DNA of 64,000 bases from contig NZ_JACFTB010000002.1 of the NCBI RefSeq assembly GCF_014281965.1, positions 372,001 through 436,000 on the forward strand, in the 5' to 3' direction. The number at the start of each line of letters is the position of its first letter. The first letter of the stretch is position 1. Made by a program: the position numbers and the translations under genes. Shown in pieces: positions 62,879 through 64,000 of the stretch. The notes below the pieces were generated by a model. That model had not been told where the DNA came from and did not search any database. It worked only from the letters and a program-made list of their open reading frames with translations. The stretch comes from Rhodococcus sp. BP22 (GTDB lineage Bacteria; Actinomycetota; Actinomycetes; Mycobacteriales; Mycobacteriaceae).

Positions 62879-64000
62879 CTATTCGCGACTGGACAGTGTC
62901 TCGGTCAGTTTGGCGATCGCGAAACCCCACGCTTGGCCTGCGGTAGGGCGGGCCGGCACCGAGATTTCGTCGGGGTTGGTGAGGATATCGAGCAGGGCAG
63001 GGCCCGGGTGCGCGAGCGCAGCGTCGATCGCACCGGCAACATCGCCGGGTTTTGTCACCCGTTGCGAGTGCAAACCCAATGCTCGGGCCACCTCGGCGAG
63101 ATCGGGATTGTCGAGTTCGGTACCGAACTCGGCCATACCGGACTGCTCCTGTTCGAGCTTCACCATGCCCAGTCGTCGGTTGTCGAATACCACGAAGGTG
63201 GCAGGCAGGTTGTAGGTGACGGCTGTACGGAGATCGCCGAGGAGCATCATCAGCCCTCCGTCGCCGCAGAGCGCGATCACTTGCCGGGACCGATCCATGG
63301 CCTGTGCACCGAGCGCCTGGGGCATCGCGTTGGCCATGGATCCGAGATTGAACGAGCCGAGTAGTCGTCGCTCGTTGCGGATCCTGATGAATCGGGAGAG
63401 CCACACGGTGGACATTCCGGTGTCGCTGGTGAAGATCGCGTCATCCGCGGCGGCTTCGTCTATCGCGGCAGCAACCACTTCCGGTCGGATGAGCTGGTCA
63501 GGATTATCGAGGTGTTTGCGCACCTTTCCGACAAGTGTGCTGTCGTGCTTGGGATCACTCAGCCGCCGCTGCGCAGCCTCCCACAGTTCGAACTCGGTTC
63601 GGTGGTGGTCGAGGAACTTGGTGCTGGTCTTGGCCGAGAGCTTCGGGAGAAGTTGCGTCAAAGCATTCTTCGCATCGGCTACAACACCGATGTCGGCAGA
63701 TACCCGCCGTCCGATGTGTTCGGCACGAACGTCGATCTGGACAACCTTCTTATCGTGCGGCAGCCAGTCGCGGTAAGGGAAGTCGGTTCCGACGAGGAGC
63801 AATGTGTCGGCCTGATGGAGGGCCAGGTGGGCCGCCGGATTGCCGATCAGCCCGGACTGGCCGACCTGAAACCGATTGTCGCCTTCCAAACCGTCCTTGC
63901 CCTTCAGCGTGAGGACCATCGGGGCAGCGAGCCGCTCCGCAACGGCCAGAACTTCCTCGCGTGCCTCGCGCGCTCCTTTCCCGACAAGCATCGTTACCTT
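62879..64000 (-). CDS. poxB: Pyruvate dehydrogenase (quinone)/pyruvate oxidase-type TPP enzyme (partial, N-terminus beyond window)
   Basis: The last 373 or so residues are present; the gene runs off the right edge. The middle domain (MLVGKGAREAREEVLAVAERLAAP, VQIDVRAEHIGRR) and the TPP-binding domain (ALCGDGGLMMLLGDLRTAVTYNLPATFVVFDN) follow the PoxB/acetolactate-synthase superfamily. SMANAMPQALGAQA and the membrane-type C-terminus AWGFAIAKLTETL fit pyruvate:quinone oxidoreductase, which turns pyruvate into acetate and CO2 while reducing menaquinone. Other members (acetolactate synthase, oxalyl-CoA decarboxylase) are less likely. Its stop lies 20 bp from the convergent beta-propeller gene. 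Confidence 0.82.
   Translation of the reverse strand, partial: KVTMLVGKGAREAREEVLAVAERLAAPMVLTLKGKDGLEGDNRFQVGQSGLIGNPAAHLALHQADTLLLVGTDFPYRDWLPHDKKVVQIDVRAEHIGRRVSADIGVVADAKNALTQLLPKLSAKTSTKFLDHHRTEFELWEAAQRRLSDPKHDSTLVGKVRKHLDNPDQLIRPEVVAAAIDEAAADDAIFTSDTGMSTVWLSRFIRIRNERRLLGSFNLGSMANAMPQALGAQAMDRSRQVIALCGDGGLMMLLGDLRTAVTYNLPATFVVFDNRRLGMVKLEQEQSGMAEFGTELDNPDLAEVARALGLHSQRVTKPGDVAGAIDAALAHPGPALLDILTNPDEISVPARPTAGQAWGFAIAKLTETLSSRE

Overview
The window looks like a chromosomal, origin-proximal segment of a high-GC mycolic-acid actinomycete, most likely a Rhodococcus/Rhodococcoides-type organism. Positions 1-12444 carry the gene order known from the Mycobacterium tuberculosis oriC flank (PH-domain protein, crgA, DUF881 gene, trpG/pabA, then pknB-pknA-pbpA-rodA-pstP-fhaB-fhaA and a tRNA-Leu). 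Two cutinase-family genes, LysX, Lat and a crtT/crtU carotenoid pair also fit Rhodococcus. No insertion sequence, prophage, integron or CRISPR array was seen, and the sequence reads as ordinary core plus lineage-specific chromosome.

Layout. (1) 1-12444: cell-division, cell-shape and Ser/Thr-phosphorylation cluster, with several DnaA-box-like nonamers around crgA. (2) 12568-17757: betT-betB-betA choline uptake and glycine-betaine synthesis operon, read leftward. (3) 17758-18508: gene-poor leader region, then gltB-gltD (glutamate synthase) ending in a strong terminator. (4) 24734-34657: secreted cutinase, DHA2 exporter, small monooxygenase, YhgE-like membrane protein, histidine phosphatase, LysR/MFS pair, two small genes, a FabH-type ketoacyl synthase and an alpha/beta hydrolase whose start overlaps a parS-like site. 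(5) 34680-40686: lysX preceded by three tandem 17-bp repeats, an F420/FMN-type split-barrel protein and a PAS-GGDEF-EAL protein. (6) 40818-45868: a TrpE-TrpG fusion gene preceded by a complete-looking tryptophan attenuator (15-residue leader peptide with three consecutive Trp codons, antiterminator and terminator), then divergent lat and an aldehyde dehydrogenase for lysine to 2-aminoadipate. (7) 46058-58659: a second cutinase and a copper-resistance region (small membrane protein, copA, DUF6153 protein, DUF305 lipoprotein, CopB-type ATPase) with three near-identical CsoR-type operators; a carotenoid segment (S4 protein, crtT, crtU, Rieske protein) and a DJ-1/MarR pair lie between the copper genes. 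(8) 58718-64000: azlC-azlD with a divergent XRE-cupin regulator, a TetR regulator facing a nitroreductase-family pseudogene, a PQQ-like beta-propeller protein, and a pyruvate-oxidase-type TPP enzyme cut by the window edge.

The most rewarding signals are regulatory rather than new enzymes: the trp attenuator at 42723-42827, the three-operator copper regulon without a csoR gene in view, the parS-like site at 34650-34665, the DnaA-box cluster at the crgA locus, and the repeat arrays next to lysX and copA. All functional calls rest on reading motifs and on remembered families; no database search was possible.
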